64,000 nt of DNA from Saccharomonospora marina XMU15. Lineage in GTDB: Bacteria; Actinomycetota; Actinomycetes; Mycobacteriales; Pseudonocardiaceae. Under the pieces are notes generated by a model. It saw nothing but the letters and a program-made list of their open reading frames with translations. It did no database searches and was not told the DNA's origin. Position 1 is the first letter of the stretch; every line of letters starts with the position of its first letter. A program made the position numbers and the translations under genes. Shown piece by piece: positions 50,403 through 59,262 of this stretch. The DNA lies in assembly GCF_000244955.1 (NCBI RefSeq), contig NZ_CM001439.1, forward strand, positions 5,017,234 through 5,081,233. The letters run 5' to 3'.

Positions 50403-50669
50403 GGCGGTTCTCCTCCGGTCGGCTGCTCCCACGATCACCCGAAGGTGACGCTCCTCTCAAGCCTCGAGGCGAAGGATTAGCGCGGGTGCGGGCGGGGGTA
50501 AACGGGCGTAGACCGCTTCGGTGCCCCACTGCTCGGAGGCGGTTCAGAATCCCAGGCTGTGCGAACGCGGCCTGGGTTTCGCCCATTTCGCCTTCCTTCT
50601 GTGGACTTCTGCTCGCCCGGTGACCTAACGTCAACCGTCTGCCTCACCAACAGCGGGCGAGGAGTCACG
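50403..50669. other. Intergenic region between divergent amidohydrolase and dehydratase genes
   Basis: 267 bp without a supported gene. It must hold both promoters, but no operator, terminator or repeat was recognised by eye. Confidence 0.3.
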
Positions 50670-52382
50670 ATGCGTAGTGCGGCGTGGTTCGGCGCGAAGG
50701 GCCGGTCCGGGATGATCTACCGGTCCTGGATGCGCAACCAGGGCTTCGGCCCCGAGGTGTTCGACGGCCGGGCCGTCATCGGCATCGCCACCAGCGCCTC
50801 CGAACTCGCGCCCTGCAACGCCCACCTGCACCGCGTCGCCGACGCCGTGAAGCGCGGGGTGTGGCAGGCGGGAGGCTTCCCACTGGAGTTCCCCACGATG
50901 GCCACCGGTGAGACGCTGATGCGGCCCACCGCGATGCTCTACCGCAACCTCATGGCCATGGAGGTCGAAGAGCTGATCAGGGCCAACCCGCTCGACGGCG
51001 TCGTGCTGCTCTCCGGCTGCGACAAGACCACCCCGGCCATGCTGATGGGCGCCGCGAGCGCGGACCTTCCGGCGATCATGGTGACGGGCGGCCCGATGCT
51101 CAACGGCAAGTACCGGGGGCGCGACGTCGGCTCGGGGACCGCGGTGTGGCGGTTCGAGGAAGACCTCAAGGCGGGCAGGATGACGCAGGAGGAGTGCTTC
51201 TTCGCCGAAGGCTGCATGGCGCGCTCAAACGGGCACTGCATGACCATGGGCACCGCCTCGACGATGGCCTGCCTGGCGGAGGCGCTCGGTATGCAGTTGC
51301 CCGGTTCGGCGACCTGGCCCGCGGTGGACGCGCGCCGGTTCAGTACCGCCGAGCAGGCGGGGCGGCGCGTTGTCGAACTCGTCGCCGAAGACCTGCGGCC
51401 TTCGATGGTGCTCACCAGGCAGGCGTTCGAGAACGCGATCAGAACCAACGCCGCGATCGGCGGCTCCACCAACGCGATCGTGCACCTGCTGGCGCTGGCG
51501 GGGCGGGTGGACGTGGAACTCGACCTCGACGACTTCGACCGGCTCGCGGCGGAGGTGCCCACGCTGGTCAACCTGATGCCCAGCGGCAGCTTCCTGATGG
51601 AGGACTTCTGCTACGCGGGCGGGCTTCCCGTGGTGCTTCGCCAACTCGCCGATGCCGGGCTGCTGCACGGCGAACAGGTCACCGTCACCGGCAAGCCGAT
51701 CGCCGACGTGGTGGCGCAGGCCGAGTGCTGGAACCGCGACGTCATCACCACCTTCGAGGAACCGTTCCAGCCTCCGGGTACGGGCACGGCCGTGCTGCGG
51801 GGCAACCTGTGCCCGCGAGGAGCCGTGCTCAAGCAGTCGGCGGCCTCTCCAGAGTTGCTGGTGCACCGTGGCAGGGCGCTGGTGTTCGACTCCGTGGAGG
51901 ACTACCACGCGGTCTGCGACGACCCGGACCTCGACGTCGACGCCGGCACGGTGCTGGTGATCAGGGGAGCCGGACCCAAGGGCTATCCCGGCATGCCCGA
52001 GGTGTCCAACGTGCCGCTGCCTGCGAAGCTGCTCGCGGCCGGAGTCCGCGACATGGTGCGGATCTGCGACGGGAGGATGAGCGGCACCGGGTACGGCACG
52101 GTGGTGCTGCACGTGGCGCCCGAGTCGGCTCTCGGTGGTCCACTCGCGCTGGTCCACACCGGCGACTGGATCGAACTCGACGTGCCGTCGCGGCGGCTGA
52201 CGTTGCAGGTGGACGACACCGAACTGCGGCGGCGCGAGGCTGGGCTGCGGCCGAGCCCGCCCGCGTACACCAGCGGCTATGCCTGGCTCTACACCGAGCA
52301 CGTGCTGCAGGCCGATCAGGGAGCCGACTTCGACTTCCTTCGCGGCTCGCGCGGCCACGAGGTGCCCCGCGAATCGCACTGA
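50670..52382 (+). CDS. IlvD/Edd-family sugar-acid dehydratase
   Basis: A 570-residue iron-sulfur dehydratase. Cluster Cys candidates are in VLLSGCDKTTPAMLMG and EGCMARSNGHC, followed by TMGTASTMACLAEALG. The catalytic region is DGRMSGTGYGTVVLHVAPES. The CFFAEGCMARSNGHC form and SGTGYG suggest the arabinonate/xylonate dehydratase-like branch rather than biosynthetic IlvD. RBS GGAGG precedes ATG 50670. No sugar transporter or aldolase is adjacent, so the pathway is open. Confidence 0.8.
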   Translation: MRSAAWFGAKGRSGMIYRSWMRNQGFGPEVFDGRAVIGIATSASELAPCNAHLHRVADAVKRGVWQAGGFPLEFPTMATGETLMRPTAMLYRNLMAMEVEELIRANPLDGVVLLSGCDKTTPAMLMGAASADLPAIMVTGGPMLNGKYRGRDVGSGTAVWRFEEDLKAGRMTQEECFFAEGCMARSNGHCMTMGTASTMACLAEALGMQLPGSATWPAVDARRFSTAEQAGRRVVELVAEDLRPSMVLTRQAFENAIRTNAAIGGSTNAIVHLLALAGRVDVELDLDDFDRLAAEVPTLVNLMPSGSFLMEDFCYAGGLPVVLRQLADAGLLHGEQVTVTGKPIADVVAQAECWNRDVITTFEEPFQPPGTGTAVLRGNLCPRGAVLKQSAASPELLVHRGRALVFDSVEDYHAVCDDPDLDVDAGTVLVIRGAGPKGYPGMPEVSNVPLPAKLLAAGVRDMVRICDGRMSGTGYGTVVLHVAPESALGGPLALVHTGDWIELDVPSRRLTLQVDDTELRRREAGLRPSPPAYTSGYAWLYTEHVLQADQGADFDFLRGSRGHEVPRESH

Positions 52383-52470
52383 CCGGCTCGAGGGTGGACC
52401 GCGCCGCGCCGGTACCGGCCGATACGCTGGGTCCCGATCTCGCCCGCTCACACAGAGAGGCCGAAGCGCC

Positions 52471-53082
52471 GTGCGCCGCAAAGTCGCCCTCCTGCTCGTA
52501 GCGCTCGCCGCTGCCGCCGTCGCGGGCTGCACGGCGGACACCGGCGGCGATGTCGACCTCGGCCCGGTCGCGTTCACCAACACGGTGGTGCTGGAACCGT
52601 TCACCGAAAGCGGCGATGTCGCCGAGTGGGTCAGCGTCGACGACACGCTGACCGCGTCCTGCAAGCCCTCGCTGTTCGACAAGGGCAACCTCAACGCGCG
52701 GCTGTGTTTCACGGGGGAGACGACGACGGCGCTCGACCCGTGTTTCGTGCCGACGGAAGGGGAACAGACCAAGGCGGTCTGCCTGCCCGATCCCTCCGGC
52801 CGCAACGCGATCCAACTCGACGTCACCGACCAGAAACCACCGAAGCCGAACAGGGCGGACAACGCGCTGCCGTGGTTCGTCGAACTGCGGGACGGGGCCC
52901 GCTGCGAAGTGGTCGGCGATGTCGGCGTGACGCTGGAAGGGTTGCCGATGACCTACGGCTGCGACGACGGCAGCTTCCTCTACGGGCCTCCTGACTCCGC
53001 CGACGAGGTCTGGCTCGTGCGGCAGCAGGCGAAGGGCGCCGAGCGGACGCGCCAGGTGCCGGTGCGCACGGCCTGGTGGTGA
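52471..53082 (+). CDS. Putative lipoprotein of unknown function
   Basis: A 203-residue protein. A lipoprotein signal (VRRKVALLLVALAAAA, lipobox VAGC) is followed by a secreted domain with several cysteines (TASCKPSLFD, ARLCFTGE, DPCFVPTEGE, AVCLPDPSG, CEVVGDVG, YGCDDGSFLYGP). These probably pair as disulfides. No family recognised. GTG 52471 is chosen because the signal peptide starts there. Confidence 0.7.
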   Translation: MRRKVALLLVALAAAAVAGCTADTGGDVDLGPVAFTNTVVLEPFTESGDVAEWVSVDDTLTASCKPSLFDKGNLNARLCFTGETTTALDPCFVPTEGEQTKAVCLPDPSGRNAIQLDVTDQKPPKPNRADNALPWFVELRDGARCEVVGDVGVTLEGLPMTYGCDDGSFLYGPPDSADEVWLVRQQAKGAERTRQVPVRTAWW

Positions 53083-53088
53083 CCGCTG

Positions 53089-53904
53089 TCAGCGCACCAG
53101 GAACTGCTCGGCGAGCAGGAAGCCCGCCAATCCCACCAGTAGCACCGAGAACGATCGCTGTAGCAGTCGATTCGACACCTTGCGTGCGCCCCGCTCCCCG
53201 ATGAAGGCGCCTATGACCCCCGCCGCGGCGAACGGCAGCACCACCTGCCACTGCACTTCCAGGTTCCCGCCGAGCCGCACCAGCAGTGACACGGCCGAGT
53301 TGATCGCTATGACGACGAGGGACGTCCCGACGGCGGGCGCCATCTCCATCCCGAGGCCGAGTACCAGCGCGGGAACCGCCACGAATCCTCCGCCGACGCC
53401 GAAAAGCCCGGTCAGCACGCCGATCAGCGTGCCGACGGCCAGCGCCCGCAGCAGCGTCGACCACAGCGACCTGCTCCGGGGACGGCGCCGCCGCAGTTTC
53501 GACCGCCCTGCCTCCCGCCACATGGTCGCGGCGGCGACCAGCACCAGTATCGCGAACCCGGTGAGCAGCACCTGCCTGCTGATCCGCTCGGCGAGCAGTG
53601 AGCCGCCGATCGCGCCCGCGATGCCTGCCAGGCCTACGCCGACGCCGGTTCGCCAGTCGACGTGTCCGGCGCCCGCGTGTGAGGCGACCCCTGCCACGCT
53701 GGTCGCGAGCACGATGAGCAGGGAGCCGGTGGTCGCGTGCACCGGGTCCTGCCCGAGCAGGTAGATCAGCGCGGGCACCGCCAGTACGGAGCCTCCGCCG
53801 CCGAGCGCACCGAGCACCAGCCCCACCAGGAGGCCGAGCGGAAGGGCCAGCAGGGACACGGTCAGCGCGCTCGCTCGTGCGCTCGGGTGGCTGGTGGCGC
53901 ACAC
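53089..53904 (-). CDS. TauE/SafE-type sulfite/anion exporter
   Basis: A 271-residue membrane protein with ~8 hydrophobic helices. The two TauE repeats are visible: LGALGGGGSVLAVPALIYLL and TGLFGVGGGFVAVPALVLGL. It probably exports sulfite or a related organosulfur anion. It lies downstream of, and on the same strand as, the persulfide dioxygenase-rhodanese gene, separated by a 21-bp repeat block. The true start may be ~13 codons further in, at the first hydrophobic helix. Confidence 0.85.
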   Translation of the reverse strand: MCATSHPSARASALTVSLLALPLGLLVGLVLGALGGGGSVLAVPALIYLLGQDPVHATTGSLLIVLATSVAGVASHAGAGHVDWRTGVGVGLAGIAGAIGGSLLAERISRQVLLTGFAILVLVAAATMWREAGRSKLRRRRPRSRSLWSTLLRALAVGTLIGVLTGLFGVGGGFVAVPALVLGLGMEMAPAVGTSLVVIAINSAVSLLVRLGGNLEVQWQVVLPFAAAGVIGAFIGERGARKVSNRLLQRSFSVLLVGLAGFLLAEQFLVR

Positions 53905-53954
53905 GGTTGGCGTGCTGACCTCTGGTGCATGGCGTCTCCGGATCGATCCGAGCG

Positions 53955-54038
53955 GGCGGGAACGCGGAACTCGCAGGCGAGAACGCGCAACTCGCGGGCG
54001 AGAGCGGGGGACTCGCGGGCAGGAACGGGGGACTCGCC
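53955..54038 (-). repeat. 21-bp tandem repeat, locus 4 (four units)
   Basis: On the minus strand, units begin at 54038, 54017, 53996 and 53975. They start 3 bp after the stop codon of the upstream persulfide dioxygenase gene. The two distal units carry the GAGTT variant seen in terminal units elsewhere. Here the repeat is just outside the CDS, unlike loci 2 and 3. Confidence 0.9.
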
Positions 54039-54040
54039 GG

Positions 54041-55399
54041 TCAGGTCACCGGTACTCCGGCGTTTTCGGCCTCGGAGTAGTCGCCGTTGATGTGCACGAC
54101 GCTGTGACCGTCACTTTCCAGCAGGCTCGCCGCCACCGCCGAGCGGTATCCGGATCCGCAGTGGACCCACAACCGCCTGCCGTGCTCCAGTTCGTCCATC
54201 CGGGACAGCAGTTCGTGCAGCGGGATGTGGATGGCCCCCTCGACGTGCTGCGACTTGAACTCCTCCGCCCGGCGCACGTCGAGCACGGTCGGCGGGTTTC
54301 CCCTGGCGAACTCGTCGGCCACCTCCTCCCAGCCGACGCTGGGGAACGACGACCGTGGGTGATCGCTCGCCAGCCCGGAAGCCGGGTCGCCGACGGCGAC
54401 ATCCGGCCGGTCGATGCCTATCCGTGCGAGGTCACGGATGGCGGCCCGCACCTCACCGCCGGGACCCACGAGTGTCAGCGGCTCGCCCCACGGCACCGTC
54501 CAGCCGAGAAAGGTGGTGAAGTGCTTGCCGTCGCCGTACTCGAAGCTGACCGTGCCCGCGAGATGCTTGTTCGCGAACGCCACCCGATTGCGCAGATCCA
54601 CAACCCACTCGCCCGCGATGATCCGCTCGCGCAGTGTCGCGGCGTCGACCGGTTCCGGCACGGTCAGCTCCGGCACTCCGGGACCGTCCTTGTTGAGCGG
54701 TGCCATGTGGGCGTAGTAGGCCGGGTAGTCGGTGAGGTTGGCGATCAACTGCTCGACGAAGCGCTCCTCGTCGTGCTCGGTGAGCGCGTGGTTGTGCTCG
54801 CGCTGCTCGCCGACCGTGGAGATGTCCGTCTCGGCAGCGGGGCCCGAGGAGCAGAAGCTGCCGAAGCCATGTGTGGGATACAGGGCCGCCTCCGGCCGCG
54901 CCTGCTCGGTGAGTTCGCGGGCGGAGCGGTACTGGGCGCGGGTCAACTCGGCGGTCTTGTCGGGATCGACGAGGTCGGTGCGGCCCACGGAGCCGTACAG
55001 CAGGCTGCCACCGGAGAAGACGGCCTGCTCGGCGCCGTCCTCGACGAGGTAGGAGACGTGGTGCTCGGTGTGGCCGGGGGTGGCGACGGCACGCACCGAA
55101 AGCCCGCCGACGTCGAGCCGCTCGCCGGGTCGCACCGGCCGGTGGTCGAACCGCACGCCCTCCCCCTCGGCCACCAGGTACGTCGCGCCGTGCCGCCGGG
55201 CCAGTTCCGCTCCGCCGGTGACGTAGTCGTTGTGCAGGTGGGTCTCGGCGACGTGGGTGATCCGCAGCCGCCGTTCGGCGACCAGTGCCTCCACCCGGTC
55301 GATGTCGCGCTGCGGGTCGACCACCAGCGCGACCTCCCCGTCGTGCACCACGTAACTGCGATCCCCGAGCGCGTCGGTCTTGATCACCTCGACTTGCAC
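54041..55399 (-). CDS. Persulfide dioxygenase-rhodanese fusion (CstB/BlhST-like)
   Basis: A 452-residue fusion. Residues ~1-235 form an ETHE1-like MBL persulfide dioxygenase: THLHNDYVTGG (His54, His56, Asp58) and TPGHTEHHVSYLV. Residues ~250-345 are a rhodanese-like domain without the active Cys (VVDLRNRVAFANKHLAGTV). Residues ~355-452 are an active rhodanese with Cys414 in LWVHCGSGYRSA. It oxidises glutathione or low-molecular-weight persulfides to sulfite and thiosulfate, and the next gene could export sulfite. GTG 55399 with GGAGG at 6-bp spacing. Confidence 0.88.
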   Translation of the reverse strand: MQVEVIKTDALGDRSYVVHDGEVALVVDPQRDIDRVEALVAERRLRITHVAETHLHNDYVTGGAELARRHGATYLVAEGEGVRFDHRPVRPGERLDVGGLSVRAVATPGHTEHHVSYLVEDGAEQAVFSGGSLLYGSVGRTDLVDPDKTAELTRAQYRSARELTEQARPEAALYPTHGFGSFCSSGPAAETDISTVGEQREHNHALTEHDEERFVEQLIANLTDYPAYYAHMAPLNKDGPGVPELTVPEPVDAATLRERIIAGEWVVDLRNRVAFANKHLAGTVSFEYGDGKHFTTFLGWTVPWGEPLTLVGPGGEVRAAIRDLARIGIDRPDVAVGDPASGLASDHPRSSFPSVGWEEVADEFARGNPPTVLDVRRAEEFKSQHVEGAIHIPLHELLSRMDELEHGRRLWVHCGSGYRSAVAASLLESDGHSVVHINGDYSEAENAGVPVT

Positions 55400-55585
55400 C
55401 ACGAGCCTCCCGTTTCGTCGGTGTGCGGCCTGCGCCCGGTTCGGCTCCCACCCCGCCTCGATGTGGCGCACCGCCGTCATGGCCTCCGCAACCGTGGGTC
55501 GTACCACCGCCGACCGGGTCGCAAACCAGGCCAGGTCCGCGCGTCGCCGAGATCGGCCGCTTCACCCTCGGGGTATGAAGGTGGC

Positions 55586-56164
55586 ATGGAAGCAGACACA
55601 TGGGACGAGCGTTACCGGGCCGAGCCGCACCCGTGGGGCCCGCAGCCCGCGGCCACGATCCGCGCCCGCCTCGAGGATGCGACCCCGGGATACGCGATCG
55701 ACCTCGGCTGCGGCGACGGCAGGCACGCACGGTGGCTGTACTCGCGGGGCTGGCAGGTCACGGCCGTGGACTTCTCGCGGGTGGCGCTGGAAGCGGCGCG
55801 GGCGAAGGAGTACGGCTCGGATATCGACTGGCAACTGGGCGACGTCACGACGTGGCGGCCGCAGCGGCTCGGCGTGGATCTCGTGCTCGTAGGGTTCCTG
55901 CAGATCGACGTCGACCGGCTCGGCTCGGCTCTGCGCAGGGCGGGCGGCTGGCTCGGCGAAGGCGGGCGGCTGCTCTACCTCGGCCACGCCAGGGAGAACC
56001 ACGAGCGCGGGGTCGGCGGCCCGCCGAACCCACGCGTGCTGCCCGGTGTGGCGGACCTGGCCTTGGCCGCCGAGGGCCTGCGGGTGGATTCGCTGCACCA
56101 CGTGCTGCGCGACACCGGCAACGGGACGGCCATCGACGTGGTGCTCGACGCGCGCACGTGGTGA
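55586..56164 (+). CDS. Class I SAM-dependent methyltransferase
   Basis: A 192-residue methyltransferase related to the Tam/tellurite-resistance-type small enzymes. It begins WDERYRAEPHPWGPQP, has SAM motif I in AIDLGCGDGRHARWLYSRGW and the acidic loop VTAVDFSRVALEAARAK. The acceptor is not predictable. It converges with ccdA, with adjacent stops. Confidence 0.8.
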   Translation: MEADTWDERYRAEPHPWGPQPAATIRARLEDATPGYAIDLGCGDGRHARWLYSRGWQVTAVDFSRVALEAARAKEYGSDIDWQLGDVTTWRPQRLGVDLVLVGFLQIDVDRLGSALRRAGGWLGEGGRLLYLGHARENHERGVGGPPNPRVLPGVADLALAAEGLRVDSLHHVLRDTGNGTAIDVVLDARTW

Positions 56165-57010
56165 TCAGTCAGGCGGCACCCGATCCAGGCGTCGGGAGCG
56201 TGACCGCAGCAACCGCACCACGAGCACGAGCAGCGCGAGACCGACCAGCACCAGCAACAGCACTGCGTTGGAGACACCGCCGGTGAGGTCCTGCAGCCAC
56301 GCCTGTAGCGAGAACTGGGTGTCGACGCTGGTGAACCCACCGAGGTTGGCGGTGCCGTCGGTGAGCAGGAACAGCAGCCCGATACCGACGAACAGGATGC
56401 CGGACACCAGGTTGGTGCTGTGCGTCCGCAGCCGCCCGAGCCGGATCTCCCGCCCGCGCAACCAGGTCTTCCTGCCCAGGTCGAAGCGATCCCACAGCAG
56501 TGCGAGCGCGAACAGCGGAGCTGCCATGCCCAGCGCGTACAGCGCGAGCAGCGTCGCGCCGTAGCCGGGCTGTCCGCCCGCCGCCGACACGGTGAGCACG
56601 CTGCCGAGCAGCGGCCCGGAACAGAATCCCGCGAGCGCGTAGACGGTGCCGAGTGCGAACACCGAAGCACCCGAGGACAGCTTGATCTTCGCCGCGGCCC
56701 GTCCCGCCGAAGTCAGCCCGAATCCGATACCCGCGATCATGGCGAGGCCGAGCGCGATCAGCACGGCACCACCGACGGTCGTGGTGACATCGCGGTAGCG
56801 GGTGAGGAGTGAGCCGACGGCGGCCACGCCCGCGCCGAGCGGCACCAGCACCACCAGCAGGCCCGCGTAGAACGCCACCGTGCGCCTGGCGAGCGCGCCG
56901 ACGCCGTCGAACGCGTAGGCGAAGAACGACGGCAGCAGCAGCGCCGAGCAGGGACTCACCAGTGACAGCAGTCCGCCGAGGAAGGCGCCGAGTAGCCCGA
57001 CCTCGATCAT
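56165..57010 (-). CDS. ccdA: CcdA-type thiol-disulfide membrane transporter
   Basis: A 281-residue inner-membrane protein that carries reducing equivalents from cytoplasmic thioredoxin to extracytoplasmic thiol proteins. Two membrane Cys are visible: Cys21 in SLVSPCSALLLPSFF and Cys130 in YALAGFCSGPLLGS. About seven hydrophobic helices are present. It overlaps the DsbA-like gene by 4 nt, so the pair forms an extracytoplasmic redox unit. Confidence 0.88.
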   Translation of the reverse strand: MIEVGLLGAFLGGLLSLVSPCSALLLPSFFAYAFDGVGALARRTVAFYAGLLVVLVPLGAGVAAVGSLLTRYRDVTTTVGGAVLIALGLAMIAGIGFGLTSAGRAAAKIKLSSGASVFALGTVYALAGFCSGPLLGSVLTVSAAGGQPGYGATLLALYALGMAAPLFALALLWDRFDLGRKTWLRGREIRLGRLRTHSTNLVSGILFVGIGLLFLLTDGTANLGGFTSVDTQFSLQAWLQDLTGGVSNAVLLLVLVGLALLVLVVRLLRSRSRRLDRVPPD

Positions 57011-57735
57011 GACTTGGCGGCGGCGGCCTCGTCGATGGCCGAGGTGAACACCTCGAGCGGCTGGGCACCGAGCACCGGGTTCCCGTTGATGACGAAGGTC
57101 GGAGTGCTGGACACCCCGAGCGCGGTGGCCTCGTCGATGTCGGTCTTGATCGCGGCGTCGAATCGGGTCTGGCTCAGCGCGGCCGTGAACCGGTCCAGGT
57201 CAGCCACCCCGGCTTCGCGCGCGAATCCGCGCAGCGCCTCCGGGGTCAGATCCGGGTGGCCGGTCGTTGGTGAGGCCGCGTAGAGCGCGTGGTTGAACTC
57301 CCAGAACCTGCCCTGCTCGGCGGCAGCTCTGCCGGCTCGCGCGGCGACGAGGGATTCCTCGCCGAAGATCGGAAGGTCGCGCCACTCGATGCGCAGCACA
57401 CCGGGCTCCACGTAGCGCTCGAGCAGTTCCGGCTCGGTGTCGCGGCTGAACTTGGCGCAGAACGGGCACCGGTAGTCCGAATACATGACCATTGTCACCG
57501 GCGCGTCCGCCCTGCCCACGGCCATCGGGTCGCCATCGGCTCGGCGGGCGAGTGTGTCCAGCGGACCCGTCTGGCCGGTTTCGGTGCTCGACTGCGACTG
57601 TTGCGTCGCCATGCCCTCACCGGACGGTTTGGTGGCGAAGTAGGTGATGAGACCCGTGGCGACCAGCACGAGAACGACGACGAGGACGACGTCGCGCTTT
57701 GCCGTGGACGCCGAGCGCGTACCTGGCATCGGCAC
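57007..57735 (-). CDS. DsbA/DsbG-like membrane-anchored thiol:disulfide oxidoreductase
   Basis: A 242-residue protein. A single N-terminal transmembrane anchor (residues ~15-33) precedes a thioredoxin-4/DsbA-like domain with active site SDYRCPFCAKF (Cys90, Cys93) and cis-Pro loop GVSSTPTFVINGNP. It acts outside the membrane, probably partnered by the coupled CcdA. Confidence 0.88.
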   Translation of the reverse strand: MPMPGTRSASTAKRDVVLVVVLVLVATGLITYFATKPSGEGMATQQSQSSTETGQTGPLDTLARRADGDPMAVGRADAPVTMVMYSDYRCPFCAKFSRDTEPELLERYVEPGVLRIEWRDLPIFGEESLVAARAGRAAAEQGRFWEFNHALYAASPTTGHPDLTPEALRGFAREAGVADLDRFTAALSQTRFDAAIKTDIDEATALGVSSTPTFVINGNPVLGAQPLEVFTSAIDEAAAAKS

Positions 57736-57756
57736 TCCAACTCGATCGAAGCTTTA

Positions 57757-57774
57757 ACTACTAGAGGCCATAGT
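57757..57774. promoter_or_regulatory. BlaI-type operator candidate 1
   Basis: ACTA-N10-TAGT (ACTACTAGAGGCCATAGT) lies between the dsbA-like gene and the divergent CPVC membrane-protein gene. Its geometry is identical to candidate 2, 48 bp away. The short ACTA/TAGT arms resemble BlaI/MecI/CopY operators, and a BlaI-family gene lies nearby. Confidence 0.55.
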
Positions 57775-57804
57775 AATGAAGTCTTCGATCGACGTCCCAC
57801 GCCC

Positions 57805-57822
57805 ACTACTATCTTCTTTAGT
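57805..57822. promoter_or_regulatory. BlaI-type operator candidate 2
   Basis: ACTACTATCTTCTTTAGT has the same ACTACTA start and N10 spacing to TAGT. Paired sites in the only promoter region between the dsbA/ccdA operon and the CPVC gene suggest joint control of both directions. Confidence 0.55.
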
Positions 57823-57865
57823 ATTGCGCGTTGGAACCCGTGGACCGAGCACGACTGGAGCAGAC

Positions 57866-58345
57866 GTGGTGACGATCGAACCGGCCCGGCGGGCGAAATG
57901 GCATCGCCTCGGCAAGGCCACGCTGCTGGCGGCGCTGGCGCTCGTGCTGGTCGGCGTGCCGACCGACATCATCGCCAACCCGGTGTTCTCTCGCGAGGTC
58001 CCGGTCAGGTGGTGGGAGTATCCGGTGCTGGCGGCGACCGTGCTGCTCACCTGGTCCTGGTTCGCCATCCAGGCACCGCCGCCGCAGGAGCGGGAGTCAC
58101 GGCGACCGCTGGCGGGTGTGGTGCTGTCGGTGTTCGCGGTCGGCTGCCCGGTGTGCAACAAGCTGGTGTTGCTGGCACTCGGCACCTCGGGTGCGCTTGG
58201 CATCTGGGCACCCGTGCAGCCCTTCCTCGCGCTCATCTCGATCGGCCTGCTCGGCGCGGCCGTCGCGCAACGCTGGCGGCGCCGAGACTGCGGCGACCGC
58301 TGCGGGGTACCCGAGGTGTCTCAGCCGGCCACCCCGAGGCAGTAG
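57866..58345 (+). CDS. Small membrane protein with CPVC motif
   Basis: A ~159-residue protein with about four hydrophobic segments and a CPVC pair (Cys94, Cys97) in FAVGCPVCNKLVLLALGTSG. A further Cys pair sits in the tail (RDCGDRCG). The segment resembles redox-active membrane proteins, and it is divergent from ccdA/dsbA-like genes with shared operators. A role in extracytoplasmic thiol or copper handling is plausible but not proven. GTG 57866 has GGAG at 6 bp; an ATG at 57776 would add 30 atypical residues across operator 2. It converges with the M56 gene with a 25-bp overlap. Confidence 0.6.
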   Translation: MVTIEPARRAKWHRLGKATLLAALALVLVGVPTDIIANPVFSREVPVRWWEYPVLAATVLLTWSWFAIQAPPPQERESRRPLAGVVLSVFAVGCPVCNKLVLLALGTSGALGIWAPVQPFLALISIGLLGAAVAQRWRRRDCGDRCGVPEVSQPATPRQ

Positions 58346-59262
58346 AGCGCCACGGCCAGCCCCGTCGCTGCCACCACGGCGAGCGCTGGCAGCGCGGCCA
58401 GCACCGCAGCCAGCGCGTAGTCGAGCCGGACCGGCAGCCTCCGAACCGCCCCGCCTTCGTGGGACAACCACGCCAGCCGCACCTCGACGGCCTCGCGCGA
58501 CATCGCCAGCGCGGCCTGCGGCGCACCGGAGGTGCTGACCGCGAGCAGCGCTGCGCGCACCGGATCGGGCCCGTGACGGCGGGCCGCCGCGGCATCGGCG
58601 GCCAACTCAACCAGCACCCGCACGGTCGCGGGCGCCCTTCGGCACAGCGGCACGAACGGCAGCGCGGCGGCGAGCACCTCGGCGGCCAGCACCAGCAGGT
58701 GGTGACGACCTCGCAGATGTGCCCGCTCGTGTGCCAGCACCGCCTCCCGCTCGCCGTCGGTGAGCTTGTGAAGCCCTGCGGTCGCCACGATCGCTCCACG
58801 GCGGCCGCCGATGCTGTATGCGACGGGAGCAGCCTCCTCCAGCCAGATCACCGAACTGTCGCAACGGCACACCATGCGCAACAGGGTCAGATGCCTTCGC
58901 CGCCACCGCCGCTGCCCGCGCAACCTGCGCACGGCCACGAGCGCGGTCCAACCGAGCAACCCGGCCAGCACGGCCGCGAGGCCGAGTGCGGCCACGTGCC
59001 CCCACGTCACGTCGCCACCCGCGCGAACGGCATTCAGGCAGCTCTCGGTCACCCCGATCATGCGGTCGAAATCCGTCGAGCCAGGCAGGACCAGCAGCAC
59101 CGCGGCGGCGGCGATCGCCAACAGCATCGTGACGGCGGAGGCCACCCAACCCGCGAGCGCGAGCCCCGGACGCAGACCCGGCGTCACGGCCAGCGACAAG
59201 TAGCGGGGCGCCACCCAGCCGATCATCGCGGCCGCGAGCAGCAGGCCGAGCGCCAAGGTCAT
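58321..59262 (-). CDS. M56-family (BlaR1-like) membrane metalloprotease
   Basis: A 313-residue protease. Hydrophobic segments at ~1-20, 35-60 and 88-112 precede the zinc motif LAHERAHLRGRHH (His178, Glu179, His182). Further hydrophobic segments lie at ~190-205 and near the C-terminus. It lacks the penicillin-binding sensor domain of BlaR1. It overlaps the BlaI-like gene by 4 nt, the standard regulator-protease pair in which the protease removes or inactivates the repressor on a signal. Confidence 0.88.
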   Translation of the reverse strand: MTLALGLLLAAAMIGWVAPRYLSLAVTPGLRPGLALAGWVASAVTMLLAIAAAAVLLVLPGSTDFDRMIGVTESCLNAVRAGGDVTWGHVAALGLAAVLAGLLGWTALVAVRRLRGQRRWRRRHLTLLRMVCRCDSSVIWLEEAAPVAYSIGGRRGAIVATAGLHKLTDGEREAVLAHERAHLRGRHHLLVLAAEVLAAALPFVPLCRRAPATVRVLVELAADAAAARRHGPDPVRAALLAVSTSGAPQAALAMSREAVEVRLAWLSHEGGAVRRLPVRLDYALAAVLAALPALAVVAATGLAVALYCLGVAG

